NCBI GenBank assembly: GCA_024195265.1
Contig: JAJLRJ010000006.1
Location: 19,600,851 to 19,664,850, forward strand
Length of the DNA: 64,000 bases
Direction of reading: 5' to 3'
Origin: Dendrophyllia cribrosa
Lineage: Eukaryota; Cnidaria; Anthozoa; Scleractinia; Dendrophylliidae
The notes under the pieces are model-generated. The model saw only the letters and a list, made by a program, of their open reading frames with translations. It was not told the origin of the DNA and did not search any database. The position numbers were made by a program, and so were the translations under genes. Each line of letters begins with the position of its first letter. Within the stretch, counting starts at the first letter, position 1. Shown here one piece after another: positions 1 to 9,640 of the stretch.

Positions 1-31
1 GTTTTTGGAAAGGATTGAATTCAGTTTGCCA

Positions 32-352
32 ATGTCTTCTTCAAAGAGAGTAGGCACATTCAAAAACATGATGAAAGAGATGACGTCTCTTCTGCAAGAA
101 GCCAACAAGAAATACAATGAATTACATGAAAAGCATGAAGATTTGAAAAAATTTTGGGAAAACAACTACAATAGTCTCTACGAAGATTACCTTAACCTGC
201 AAAGACGTTTACTATGTCAAGATTGCGAAGACAATATAAAGCAAAAGGAAGTAGGAATGACAGTTGTACTGTGTGATTCTTGCACCGAAATAACAAGAGG
301 GTGTGGAAAACCAGCTGTCCACAATCATTTTGACAACTTGAAACATGGATGA
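32..352 (+). CDS. Coiled-coil, Cys-rich-tail protein of virus-like element A
   Basis: About 106 residues from the first ATG. An open frame continues upstream from a non-ATG codon, so the true start could lie further 5'. The middle is a charged heptad-like helix (LLQEANKKYNELHEKHEDLK), followed by a tail with paired cysteines (LLCQDC, then CDSC). A clear homologue lies at 21943-22164 with the same helix and the same LLCQDC motif, so the gene is conserved between the two virus-like pieces in this window. Its stop overlaps the start of the next gene (ATGGATGA), an arrangement typical of compact viral late operons. I do not recognise a named family; a structural or scaffolding role is only inference from coiled coil and position. 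Confidence 0.7.
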   Translation: MSSSKRVGTFKNMMKEMTSLLQEANKKYNELHEKHEDLKKFWENNYNSLYEDYLNLQRRLLCQDCEDNIKQKEVGMTVVLCDSCTEITRGCGKPAVHNHFDNLKHG

Positions 353-737
353 AGTCTTGATGATACCAAAACGAGAATTCAATCAATTGATGCAATTCTA
401 TAAAAGGCAGCTTATGGAAAATCCCATATTAGAAAAAGCTGCGCAATTGTCTGTTCAACAACATCAATTGTTAACAGACCCAATCACTCCTTCACCTTTA
501 ATCCGCGCACAAGTAAAGCCAATTGGGCGTGAACTTCGACATCTACAAAATCAATTGCAAGAACAACCTCCTTCAGGAGAAGATACGACAACAACGCCAA
601 GCCCATTACTAACGAAACAACCAGTCTTAAAAAAACAAAAAGACCACGGAAATCAATTGTCGAACGTCTACGACCTTTACCAAGATGGGAAGATTGGGCA
701 GAAGGAAGACCCAAAAAAAGAGTACGAAAGCAAGTAG
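345..737 (+). CDS. Hypothetical virus-like protein
   Basis: About 130 residues, ATG overlapping the preceding stop. The N-terminus (MIPKREFNQLMQFYKRQL) is an amphipathic helix, followed by a Q/P/T-rich middle and a basic C-terminus. The reading frame overlaps the start of the PLA2-like gene by about 50 bases. In the alternative frame the overlap also encodes a very basic stretch, so a single-base indel near 600-690 could have separated one longer protein into two. Family unknown to me. Position between the coiled-coil gene and the PLA2-like gene suggests a virion-associated protein. Confidence 0.5.
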   Translation: MDEVLMIPKREFNQLMQFYKRQLMENPILEKAAQLSVQQHQLLTDPITPSPLIRAQVKPIGRELRHLQNQLQEQPPSGEDTTTTPSPLLTKQPVLKKQKDHGNQLSNVYDLYQDGKIGQKEDPKKEYESK

Positions 738-1122
738 GCGGGCGAATGGTCAAAAAAAGAAAAAAGTAAAGCAGTGTGGATGGGGAATTGATATTCAAAA
801 AGCAATCACCAAACTTCCATTTGAATTCCATATTCCTGGTTATCAATATGCAGGACCTGGCACAAAGTTACAAAAAAGATTGAAACGTGGGGATCCGGGT
901 ATCAACCGACTTGACCGAATTGCAAAACAGCATGACATTGATTACAGCAAAGCCAAGACAATAGAAGACAAATGGAGTGCGGATTCAAAAATGGTCAAGG
1001 CCATTGACCAATTGCCTGGGAAAAAAACCCTAACAGAAAAAGTGGTAAAAAAAATAATTCAAATCAAGAAACGATTGAATTGTAAACAGTCTTTATTCAT
1101 TGCTCATTTTTTTACATTGTGA
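685..1122 (+). CDS. Phospholipase A2-like protein (parvovirus-VP1-type PLA2 fold)
   Basis: About 145 residues. A strongly basic N-terminus (runs of K/R, nuclear-localisation-like) precedes a PLA2 core: calcium-loop motif YAGPGT near residue 56, then the catalytic HDIDY dyad near residue 84. This combination is the signature of the viral PLA2 family, first known from parvovirus VP1, where it breaches endosomal membranes during entry. The same domain is also reported in some adintovirus late proteins. The key His and Asp are present, so the motif looks unspoiled. The tail is Lys-rich with no further domain. It is the last gene of the rightward group; an AATAAA follows 22 bases after the stop. 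The ATG at 685 is the first in frame but the true N-terminus may be in the overlapping upstream frame. Confidence 0.8.
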   Translation: MGRLGRRKTQKKSTKASRRANGQKKKKVKQCGWGIDIQKAITKLPFEFHIPGYQYAGPGTKLQKRLKRGDPGINRLDRIAKQHDIDYSKAKTIEDKWSADSKMVKAIDQLPGKKTLTEKVVKKIIQIKKRLNCKQSLFIAHFFTL

Positions 1123-1144
1123 AAAAACAATTGTAACAGTTTGA

Positions 1145-1150
1145 AATAAA
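1145..1150 (+). terminator. Polyadenylation signal AATAAA for the rightward group
   Basis: Canonical AATAAA 22 bases after the PLA2-like stop, followed by an A/T-rich stretch. It lies just before the convergent stop of the leftward gene at 1164. Confidence 0.55.
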
Positions 1151-1163
1151 AGAGTAAAAAAGT

Positions 1164-1400
1164 TTAAGACTCATCGTTGTAAAGTGCAAGCATGATTGTC
1201 AATATCGTTGACGGACTACAGTCAAAACAGAACAGGTTCCTCACAAATTTTCCGCAACAGCTTCTTCTTGCATGTCCAGTCATTAAAACGAATCCCCCTC
1301 CAATACATCCTGTCATTTCATCATTTTTCCGAAACGGAAGTGGTGATACTGGAAGATTATCTCGAAAAAACTTGTATTCTTTAAAATTCTTCAAAAGCAT
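1164..1400 (-). CDS. Small Cys-containing hypothetical protein
   Basis: About 78 residues if started at the inner Met (MLLKNFKEYKFF). It contains a hydrophobic Gly-rich segment and a cluster CCGKFVRNLFCFDC. It is convergent with the PLA2-like gene and leftward like the two genes at 1652-2248, which supports it being real. No family recognised. Opposite-strand frames in the same place are open too, so coding status is uncertain. Confidence 0.35.
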   Translation of the reverse strand: MLLKNFKEYKFFRDNLPVSPLPFRKNDEMTGCIGGGFVLMTGHARRSCCGKFVRNLFCFDCSPSTILTIMLALYNDES

Positions 1401-1651
1401 ACACTGAAAAAGTTCGAAATTAGAAAGATATAACACAATAAGCAATGATGAAAATTTGAATCACATTCAATCAAAATCAGAAAGATATAACATAAGAAGC
1501 AACGAAGCATAGGAATAAAATCTTGCAACTAATGAAAGTTTGAATTGGATTTCATCTTCAATTAAAATTGATTCGATTTCAAAAGCTTTCTCCTTCCATT
1601 CTTTTTTACTTTTTGCTATTAATGGCTGAAAAGAAAAAAGAAAAACTATTA

Positions 1652-1909
1652 TTATTCTCCAAAGTTAAAAAGTTCCGTTAGAGGAAATCGAGCTGCTAGT
1701 CTTATCGTTCTCCAACCAGGTGGAGGTGGTGGAATGACTGTTGGATTCAGAAATCGTCTCTCCCTTTCTTCCTCTGAGTAACGTGGAAAAACAATTGAAT
1801 ATTCTCTTTGGGTTTTCTGTTCCCATTCCAACCATTCTTTTTTCAAAGTTTCTTTTTTCTCTTCCCACTCCTGACGGGTTTGACACAAAAGCTGAAAAGA
1901 TAAAATCAC
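1652..1909 (-). CDS. Hypothetical acidic/basic helical protein
   Basis: About 85 residues. It has a Trp/Glu/Lys-rich helical N-terminal half (RQEWEEKKETLKKEWLEW) and a proline patch (PPPPPGW). It lies 21 bases downstream of the RING gene stop, in the same frame, so it is probably the next gene of a leftward transcription unit. No recognised family. Confidence 0.45.
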   Translation of the reverse strand: MILSFQLLCQTRQEWEEKKETLKKEWLEWEQKTQREYSIVFPRYSEEERERRFLNPTVIPPPPPGWRTIRLAARFPLTELFNFGE

Positions 1910-1930
1910 AATCCTTCCATGGAAAGTCCT

Positions 1931-2248
1931 TTAACTTTTTTCACTGAAGGGACATCGATGTCCATTATGAACAACACCGCAAGTTGAATAACGGGGATCA
2001 AAAAATCCTTCAGGAAGAGGTGGTGGCGGATCATCCTTGAAAATCTTATGCAATGTTTCAACTGTAAATTCACTTACAAGGTTAGTGAACTTCCTGCAAT
2101 GTGGGCACTTTGGAGTGTCTTTGATACACCTTTTCAAACATTCCGGATGGATGCTCTGACCACAGCAATTGGTAACTGGAAGGCACCATTCTTCTTCCAA
2201 ACATACAATGCATCTCTCTTCGTACTCACCCATCTTGTCTTCACACAT
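1931..2248 (-). CDS. RING finger protein (putative E3 ubiquitin ligase)
   Basis: About 105 residues from the Met two codons before Cys-Glu-Asp (a second Met lies 15 bases further in). A compact RING is visible: CIVC, then a CC pair, H and C (CCGQSIHPEC), then CPHC. This gives the C3HC4-type zinc ligands. RING proteins recruit E2 enzymes; in DNA viruses they often redirect host proteins, which is inference here. The C-terminal third has a PPPPLPEGFFDP stretch and no second domain. It is divergent from the DNA polymerase gene and shares its intergenic promoter. The long open frame upstream of this Met overlaps the low-complexity polymerase N-terminus and is not believable as protein. Confidence 0.75.
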   Translation of the reverse strand: MCEDKMGEYEERCIVCLEEEWCLPVTNCCGQSIHPECLKRCIKDTPKCPHCRKFTNLVSEFTVETLHKIFKDDPPPPLPEGFFDPRYSTCGVVHNGHRCPFSEKS

Positions 2249-2430
2249 GCAACGAAAATGCGCGAGCTCGCTCCCTTTTAAAGATGGAAAAAAATCCGAG
2301 AGGGGTCTGGAAAAGACCCGGGGGGATGGGGGGGTATCCCCCTCTTTAAATGACGTCATAAAACAAAATGGCGTCATGCATCCATCACCCACTCTATAAA
2401 AGAAACCGAAATTTTCATATTCTGTACAAA
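2249..2430. promoter_or_regulatory. Divergent promoter with CRE and TATA between RING and DNA polymerase genes
   Basis: A perfect palindromic CRE (TGACGTCA) lies at 2351-2358 with an extra CGTCA half-site at about 2374. A TATAAA at 2395-2400 sits about 30 bases before the polymerase ATG at 2431. On the other strand a TTTAAAAG box near 2276-2283 sits about 30 bases before the RING start. A G/C-rich hairpin (GGGGGGATGGGGGGGT region, 2319-2345) lies in the middle. CREs bind CREB/ATF factors in animals; use by this element is inference. Confidence 0.55.
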
Positions 2431-5400
2431 ATGGAGTCGAAACGGAAAAAAAAAGAAGAACAAGAAGAAAGAAAAAAAGTGCGAGAAGAAGCGAGACGAA
2501 AAAAAAAAGAAGAGCAGGAGAAAGAGAAAAAAAGAAAGAAAGAAGAAAAGGAAGCTGCCAAGCAAAAAAAGAAAGAGGAGCAAGAGGAAGAGAAAAAACG
2601 GAAAAGAAACAGGAAACAAGAACAGGAGACAAAAAAAAAGAAGAAAAAAAAAGAAAGAGACGGTAGTTGAGGAAGTGGATGAGATCATTGAAACCATTTT
2701 GAATGATGATGAGTGGAACAAAATTTGCAATCTGGCAATGGATGCCACTGAAAAGTTGGATGAAACTGAACTGGATTTTATTTGTCGCGATCCAAGCAGT
2801 GATGAGGATATGTTTTCTGATGACGATGATAGTCTCTGTATCAAGGCCATGGAAGAAATGGAAAAACAACAGCAAGTTCCTGAACAAGCTCAAATTGTTG
2901 AAGAACAAGATGTCGAAGAAGGAGAACAAAGCGGAGGAGAATTAAAATTTGAACTTTCCCCTCATTCGGACAAACGTGTCAAAAAGTTCGGAATGCATCG
3001 TCGCGTTTTCACCACACGCTTGACACAATCTGAAGATCTCAAGATGATTCCTCACAAGAATCTGTCTCAAATGATTGAGAAAGCCTTGCAACAAGCCATC
3101 AATGAGCAAGTCCTGGATGGACATGAAAACAACAACGATTGGTTTATGATCAACATGTCCTCTAACCGACTTAAACACGCTTACAATTCCCATCAAGTTC
3201 GTGTGGGGCAATGGCGACATGATACGCAACCTGCAAGAGCTATCTTAGAACAGATTTCAAATATTCTCAACTCAAATGAGCAATTTGAAATTGACGACTC
3301 CTTCCACATTGAAGTCAGCCACATTCGAGATCCAGGGTCTGGAAGTGGAACCAATCAAGGAAAAGGACGGGGAATTAGGGTCAATCCAAAAATCAAAGCT
3401 GCAGAACAAGTCCTCAAAAACAAGAAAAGTGTGGTGAAAATCAAGAATCAAGATGGTCTCTGTTGTGCACGCGCTCTCGTCACTGCCCAAGCGTTCTACG
3501 AGTATGGAGGTCGACATAAGACATATGAGGAGATCAAACGAGGGTTAAGCGAGCAAGAAAAAAGAGCCAAAGCTTTACACTGTGAAGCACGTGTCCCCGA
3601 AGGTCCTTGCAACAGGGGAGAATTAGAGCTCTTCCAAATTGTTCTCTCAGACTACCAGATCGTGGTCGTCTCCGTGGATTATGGGTACCAGATCACTTAC
3701 AAAGGACCCACTCAACCCAAACAACTCGTCTTGATCCAAAATGGAAATCATTACCATGCCTGCACCTCTCTCAAAGGGTTCATGGGGAAAGCCTATTTCT
3801 GTGTGGAATGTGAAAAGGGATTCAACAACGACAATCTCGCAAAACATCGATGCAAAGGAAAGAAATGTTTTGCTTGCCACCAACCCGATTGCAGTGACTT
3901 TAAAAATGCACTTGGGCTAGAAGCTCGTCTCCCCTGCGATATCTGCAATCGTTTCTTCATGGGAGAAGTCTGTAAACAAATGCATCGTCTCCGCTCAAGT
4001 AGTGGAACGGATGCAGATGACAAGAACAGTGTCTGCGACACACACAAACGATGCAAAGTATGCAATAAAACCTACACGAAAAAGGAATCCAAAGGAAAAC
4101 ACGTATGCGGCTATGCAGAATGTCCTTCTTGCCACGAGTACCTCAATCTCTACACCCACCAATGTTACTTGCAAAACATCAAAGAAAAAACGAAGAAAAA
4201 AAGCCGGAAACGCAAACGCGGTGCTGCGGCCGGATTGGCTACCTTACGCACCAATGAAAACGAGGACGAGGAAGAAGTAAAACCTCCTCCACCTCCGCTC
4301 TTTGTTTACTTTGACATTGAAGCAAGACAAGACGATGGGCAGCATGTCGCCAACCTGCTCTGCGCGGAACGAGACGATAGTGAGCAATGCGAAGTGTTCG
4401 AAGGTGAACAATGTGTCGAAGCATTCCTAGATTGGGCGGAACAGCAAAGCAAGACAGACGACCCTGAGGTAACGCGACAAGTGATTGCAGTGGCCCATAA
4501 CTTCCAAGGGTATGATAGTTATTTTATTCTGGAGGAATACTACAAGCAAAAGAACTGTCCCAAACAAATTATGAATGGTGCCAAAATTTTATCCATGGAA
4601 GTGGGGTCATTGAAATTCGTCGATAGAATGGCATTTTTGCAAATGGCACTTTCTGGATTCACGAAAGCCTTTGGACTTACGGAACTGAAAAAGGGGTTCT
4701 TCCCTCATTTTTTCAATACGCAAGAGAATCAAGAGTACGAAGGTGTCATCCCCGCCCAAGATTATTACGACCCCATGGGAATGAAATCGGAACGTCGTCA
4801 AGAATTTGAAACGTGGCACAAAGCCAAACGCGAGGAAAACTACGTGTTTAACTTTCAACGAGAACTTGTGGATTACTGTGTATCTGATGTTCGTTTGCTC
4901 AAGGAAGGGTGTATGCAGTTCCAACAAGAATTCAAAACCTTGGCTGATTTCAACCCCATGCAAGAATGTATTACCATTGCCTCAGCTTGCAGCCGCTACT
5001 ACCGCAAGAAATGCCTCCAAGAATACACCATTGCTTCCGAACCCATTCGTGGATGGCATGGTAAAAGCAAACCCCATTCGCTCGCTTCCATGGAATGGCT
5101 ACATTGGATCAACCATGAATTGAGAGAAGAACGTAGCACAACAGAAGATTCACTTGCACATGCTGGCAACACAGGAGAACACACAATTCAATTGGGTCCA
5201 AGACGAATTCATGTGGATGGTTTTGACAAGCAAACCAACACGGTCTATGAATTTCAAGGCTGCTTTTACCACGGTTGCCCTACATGCTTCCCCAATCGAG
5301 ACCAACGACCCAAGAAATTGAACGACTTGTCCATGCGCCAAATTCACCGTTCGACCATGGAACGCAACCAAATCATTCGAGAGGCAGGCTACGGAGTTGT

Positions 5401-6953
5401 GGAAGTATGGGAATGTGATTGGAATGCACAAAAGAAAGCAAACGTTCGCATTCAAGATTTCCTCCACGAACTGAAATTGGTGGAACGATTGGAACCAAGA
5501 GATGCCTTCTTCGGGGGACGAACCAATGCCATTCAGCTCCATTGCAAGACCCAGCCTGGAGAGGAAATTCGTTACTGCGACTACACGTCTCTGTACCCAT
5601 GGGTCAACAAAAATTGCGACTACCCTGAAGGTCATCCTATTATCATCTCACAACCCCCCAGCAACGACATCACCAACTTCTTTGGATTGGTCAAATGTAC
5701 TATTGAACCACCTTACAATCTCTATCATCCTGTGCTACCTTACCGTTGCGAAGGCAAGTTGACATTCCCACTGTGTCGCACGTGCGTCGAAACGCAATTG
5801 AAGATGTCACTCCTCGAACGAAGAATTGATTGCCCCCACTCTCCCGAAGAACGTGCACTCACAGGCACATGGTGCACCCCCGAACTCCAAGAAGCATTGG
5901 CTCAAGGGTACACGCTTCGGAAAGTGCATGAAATCTGGCATTTTCCAAAAAAGAGCAAGGATCTATTCACTTCCTATGTCAATACCTTCGTGAAATTGAA
6001 GCAAGAAGCCTCCGGATGGCCCGAGGATGTTGCTACCGATCCCATCAAGCAACAACAGTACTTGGAGGATTATGAACGACACGAAAGTATCCAATTGGAT
6101 TACCAAAACGTCCAAAAAATGCTGGCAAACGCTCGCTTGCCAAGATGATGCTGAATTCGTTCTGGGGGAAATTTGGGCAACAACCCAACAAATGCCAAGT
6201 CGAAGCTATTACTGAACCCAACAAATTGTACGGATTGCTCCACGACGATTCCGAACGAATCCATAGTATTCGCATCGCCAATGAGGAACTCCTGGAAGTG
6301 GTTCACGACAGTCAAGAAGAATGCGCTTCCATTCCATTCAACCCAATATCAACATCTTTGTGGCGTGTTTCACCACATGTTGGGCACGATTGAAATTGTA
6401 TGAAGGTATTAAGACACTTCAGCCACAGCAAGTGTTGTACTTCGATACTGACAGCATCGTGTACCATTGGCGTCCCAACCTTCCATCGCTTCCACTCGGA
6501 AACTACCTGGGTCAATTCACGAATGAACTTGACCAAGACGACTTCATTGTTGAATTTGCAGCTGCAGGTCCTAAAAATTATAGGTACAAAACTTCCAAGG
6601 GAAAAGTGGAATGCAAAGTACGTGGTTTCAGCTTGAATAGTCGAGGACAGCAACAATTGAACTTCGACATTCTCAAAGAAAACGTAAAAGCAGAACTCCA
6701 ACTACCCGAAGTCGAACCGCGTGACATTCCCGTCTGGAATCCATTCAAGATTGTAAGAGATCAAGACAGCAAGCAACTCCTAACACAAGCCGAAATCAAA
6801 CGCTACAAATTGGTGTTTGATAAACGGGTGGTGAACCCCATCACGTTCCGTTCCTACCCCTACGGATTCAACAAATACGAACTGACCACTGTCGATGATG
6901 AACTTATCCAAGGTCTAATGGAAACTTTCGATGAGGAAATTTTCTCAAACTAA
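2431..6953 (+). pseudogene. Protein-primed family-B DNA polymerase (adintovirus/Polinton type), three frame breaks
   Basis: About 1,500 codons. Order: Lys/Glu-rich N-terminus (2431-2670); acidic segment; Cys/His zinc-finger region (3793-4190: repeated CxxC pairs such as CVEC, CFAC, CDIC, CKVC, CPSC); 3'-5' exonuclease Exo I FDIE (about 4309), Exo II NFQGYD (about 4500), Exo III YCVSDVRLL (about 4875); a Vsr-like endonuclease-type insert (VDGFDK...YEFQGCFYHGC, about 5213-5275); Pol A DYTSLYP (about 5579); Pol B KMMLNSFWGKFG (6142-6177); Pol C YFDTDS (about 6437). Catalytic residues are all present. Breaks: one extra base within the A-rich N-terminal tract (frame changes before 2675), a missing base at the A-run 6114-6119, and a missing base near 6340-6346. 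The start is chosen at the ATG after the TATA box. Breaks at or near A-runs could be decay or consensus error. Confidence 0.9.
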
Positions 6954-6969
6954 AGAAAACTAAACACCT

Positions 6970-7029
6970 TCATAAAATGACGTCATTCAACACTATAAAA
7001 AGAAAAATCCAAAAAGAAGTCTTAACACA
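6970..7029 (+). promoter_or_regulatory. CRE plus TATA promoter of the small gene after polymerase
   Basis: TGACGTCA at 6978-6985 followed by CACTATAAAA (TATAAA 6994-6999), then the ATG at 7030. The same CRE-then-TATA arrangement precedes the polymerase gene. Confidence 0.55.
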
Positions 7030-7190
7030 ATGACACCAAACATTGAAGAACCTTGTTGTTTCACTCCTGAAGAACTTGATCTTAAAGAAGAATTCATTCA
7101 ATTATTACGACAATCGTTAATTGATATTCTTCCCAAAACTGAGTTCAATGCAAGATATCCTTTCTTCGCAACCCTCTGTCATGCAAGAAA
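7030..7190 (+). pseudogene. Truncated small ORF of virus-like element A
   Basis: About 54 original codons (starting MTPNIEEPCCFTPEELDLKE) before the sequence runs at about 7188 into a dispersed repeat also found at 44677. The last few codons before the stop at 7218 come from the repeat. The acidic helical N-terminus belongs to no family I recognise. A strong CRE/TATA promoter supports it as a real gene that lost its 3' end. Confidence 0.55.
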
Positions 7191-7317
7191 CGGTTTGTCA
7201 CTCGGAGAAGACTATTAGATTTCAAACAAATATGTCCGCTTCTGTACGCCACACTTTAATTTTTTAGACGTTCATTTTCCATTACCAAAATGTAAAAACG
7301 CCTTTTAAGACTTCGAA

Positions 7318-7807
7318 ATGGAAAGGAAAAGTCCTTAAACACGGACCCGCGCTATAAAAGGAACCTTGGCCTGGCCAAGCCGCCAGTCATTTCACACTTG
7401 ACACCGAACTGTCAACATCACGTGCATCCGCTCGCCAATGGAGAACCGTTACCGGCTCGAAATTTAAATTTGGCAAGCTAAAATATTATATTCATGCTAA
7501 AAGGCGCATAAATTCAAATAAAGTTTTTAGTTTTATTTTCGTGAAAGATAAATCCTAAACAAGATTGAGCTGGTGAAGGTAGAATTAGACCAATTTTTGG
7601 GGGGCAACGGTCTTCCTCCGTATTGCTCGCAGTGTTAGCGATCTTTGATTAGCCGTTGAAGCAGTGACGGTGTGACAAAGGGGGCGGAGCTATCCCTTTT
7701 ATAGTGCGGGTCTGTGTTTAAGACGATTTGCATGCCTTTGAAGTGGAGGTTAGAGAGCTGAAAGCGATGTAATCTTTCTTTGAGGATCAGCATCTATTTA
7801 TCACAAA
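7318..7807 (+). pseudogene. Broken first-exon-like ORF of a repeated gene, copy 1
   Basis: Starts MERKSP, is interrupted by the MITE at 7339-7717, then resumes with an acidic helical segment (FEVEVRELKAM) that hits a TAA, and ends at a GTAAGG donor at 7808. The copy at 44798-44904 has the uninterrupted frame and the same donor. Function unknown; the exon with splice donor suggests the 5' end of a multi-copy, perhaps transposon-borne, gene. Confidence 0.5.
7339..7717. mobile_element. 379-bp TTAA-flanked MITE (piggyBac-like)
   Basis: Terminal inverted repeats ACACGGACCCGCGCTATAAA and, on the other strand, ACACAGACCCGCACTATAAA. Both ends abut TTAA (7335-7338 and 7718-7721). The empty site in the other repeat copy (44810 region) reads straight through. 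TTAA duplication is the hallmark of piggyBac-type transposition; no transposase is encoded. Confidence 0.85.
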
Positions 7808-8059
7808 GTAAGGACATGTTTTTCTTCAGAATTCATACTCGAAGCGCGAAGCGGCAGCCTTTTTTAAGAATTTTCAAGCATTCCTGTAAAACTACGGTAA
7901 AGAAAATAACATTTTCGAATGTCCATTTACTTTGTAAGAAACATTTTATAGACTGTTTCTTTGTGTTATCAGTTATTTTTTCAATATTTGAAATATTTCG
8001 AAAACTCTGCCACATTCGGTCGAGCAATTGTGCGACAAATTCTGTGATTTTTATTTTAA

Positions 8060-8588
8060 AGTGCACATGAAGTGAAATTTCACTACTGTTTTTTTTAGGG
8101 TTTTATGTTGTTTATATCACCTTTATTTTATTTTCAGTCGTTTTCCTCTTTTGCGCGAAGAGGATCCACTATTTTTAGCGGTTTGAAAACTCCCGACGGG
8201 GCCTGAAATTTGCGATATTTTGAGCGCGGCCAAAAAGGTACAAACAATGGATTTGTGACGTCATTCGCGTGTTGGATCACAACAAAACCTGGCGGAGAAG
8301 GGAACGAGCCCGCGCCTAAAATACGCGTTGCTTTCAAACATATTTAATCGAAAGAATCCTTCCACAAGTTGCCAAAACTCCACTGTAAAACAATGACGCG
8401 TTCAGTTGTTTACACACTAATGACGTCACTAGAACCAAGGTCCTTGTCTAATATGCCCAACTTACGTCGCTTGTTAAAATATGTTCCCACCACTTCAAGT
8501 AACTTATTTACCCATCAAAATAATTCTTAAAACACCTATTTTCAGATTATCGAAAAAAATAGTAGTGAAATTTCACTTCATGCGCACT
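8060..8588. mobile_element. 529-bp TTAA-flanked MITE with about 36-bp TIRs
   Basis: Left end AGTGCACATGAAGTGAAATT after TTAA 8056-8059; right end is its inverse complement with one or two changes before TTAA 8589-8592. The TIR continues to a T-rich run. The interior has no convincing ORF. Confidence 0.8.
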
Positions 8589-8595
8589 TTAAAGA

Positions 8596-8955
8596 TGAAT
8601 TACAGTCCGTACTGCGCAATCTCAGCTCGGCAATGTTTGTGAGACTCACAAACAAAGAACGTTTACTAGCGAAAATGATTAATTACGGGACAAACTTACC
8701 TTTTCCTTCATTATTAACGTCAGATGTCCTTGCCAAACAATAATAACAAGTAAAAGAGCCCCAAAGTTTTCCCAAACCGACGTTTCAGCTTATCGAGCAT
8801 TCGTAAACACAACGGCTGTAATGGCGGACTGACGGTTTTCTCCCATTTACTCCACGTATGCTATTACCGAAGTGTAACATACCAACAAATTCAACAAAAC
8901 AATGAAAACAAACCCCGAGATTTTTTTACAGTCTCCGAGTACGGACTGTAATTCA
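8596..8955. mobile_element. 360-bp MITE with perfect 18-bp TIRs
   Basis: TGAATTACAGTCCGTACT at 8596-8613 is exactly inverted at 8938-8955. The TA inside each terminus could be the duplicated target of a Tc1/mariner-type element starting CAGTCCGTACT. It sits directly beside the preceding TTAA element. No coding content. Confidence 0.75.
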
Positions 8956-9319
8956 GCTTTAAGAACTGGTCTGAAAAGCGATCTTTTGTAAACAAAACCA
9001 GATTTGCATTTCGCAGTGCCAATTTCCCTCGCGTCGTAAAATCCAAAATGTCTGCGTAATTTTTGATATTTTTACTTTCAAGTTAGTTTTGCAGGCTATT
9101 TTTCATACTCAACCGATGTTTCCTATTCGAAAATTGTCCATACTAATTATTCTAGACTGAGGAAATGTTGTATTTTCAAGTCTGTGTTCACTCCAATTCT
9201 TGTGCGCATTGCCCAGTTTGTTATCGTTCCTTGATTCGCTTTGATTTGTTCAAGGTCTGAGAAATCGCGCAGGAGTCAGTCGATTTTAACTGATTTCATT
9301 GCTTTGAAAAGTAGTATTT

Positions 9320-9640
9320 TCAAATGTAACAGCAATAATTCACGGTTTGTGAAGTATTAGACGAGTGTGGATTCGATCGGAATAAATTAAATATTCAAAG
9401 CGGGTACAGAAAAATTGGTAGCTTCAATCAACGTGTCTCTGATGGTGCAATGTGTGTCATGCAAAATTCGTTGGGTGGAGGGGTTGTGACTCGTTTAAAA
9501 TAAACCATAAAACTTTCTTACGCATGTACATGAGTATAGGCTGCTGGGAGCCTCTTGTTATTTTTATTTTTGTGTCACATTAGTGCATGCAAATTTATGC
9601 ACACATATTTTAAATTGTGCAGTTCCGGTTCATAGCTTTG
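9320..9640. repeat. Dispersed repeat block (matches 45520-45760 and 44477-44520)
   Basis: 9335-9556 matches 45520-45760 (AAATTGGTAGCTTCAATCAA and neighbours). 9572-9612 (TGTCACATTAGTGCATGCAA) matches 44479-44520, which lies upstream of the other copy. The two segments are therefore in different order in the two loci. Confidence 0.65.

Larger units (their letters stand above)
7188..8050 (+). repeat. Dispersed repeat, copy 1 (matches 44677-45140)
   Basis: From GTTTGTCACTCGGAGAAGAC onward the sequence matches 44680-45140 at high identity, with a 379-bp insertion in this copy. It carries the short first-exon-like ORF at 7318. The left boundary marks the loss of the 3' part of virus-like element A. 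Confidence 0.75.

Noticed and set aside
1..1122. Endogenous parvovirus, suggested by the PLA2 domain
   Set aside because: The neighbouring protein-primed family-B polymerase and late-gene layout point to an adintovirus/Polinton-like dsDNA element; no parvoviral NS1-type helicase is present.
2374..2850. Leftward Phe/Leu-rich open frames overlapping the polymerase start
   Set aside because: Mirror of the A/G-rich Lys/Glu tract; not believable proteins.
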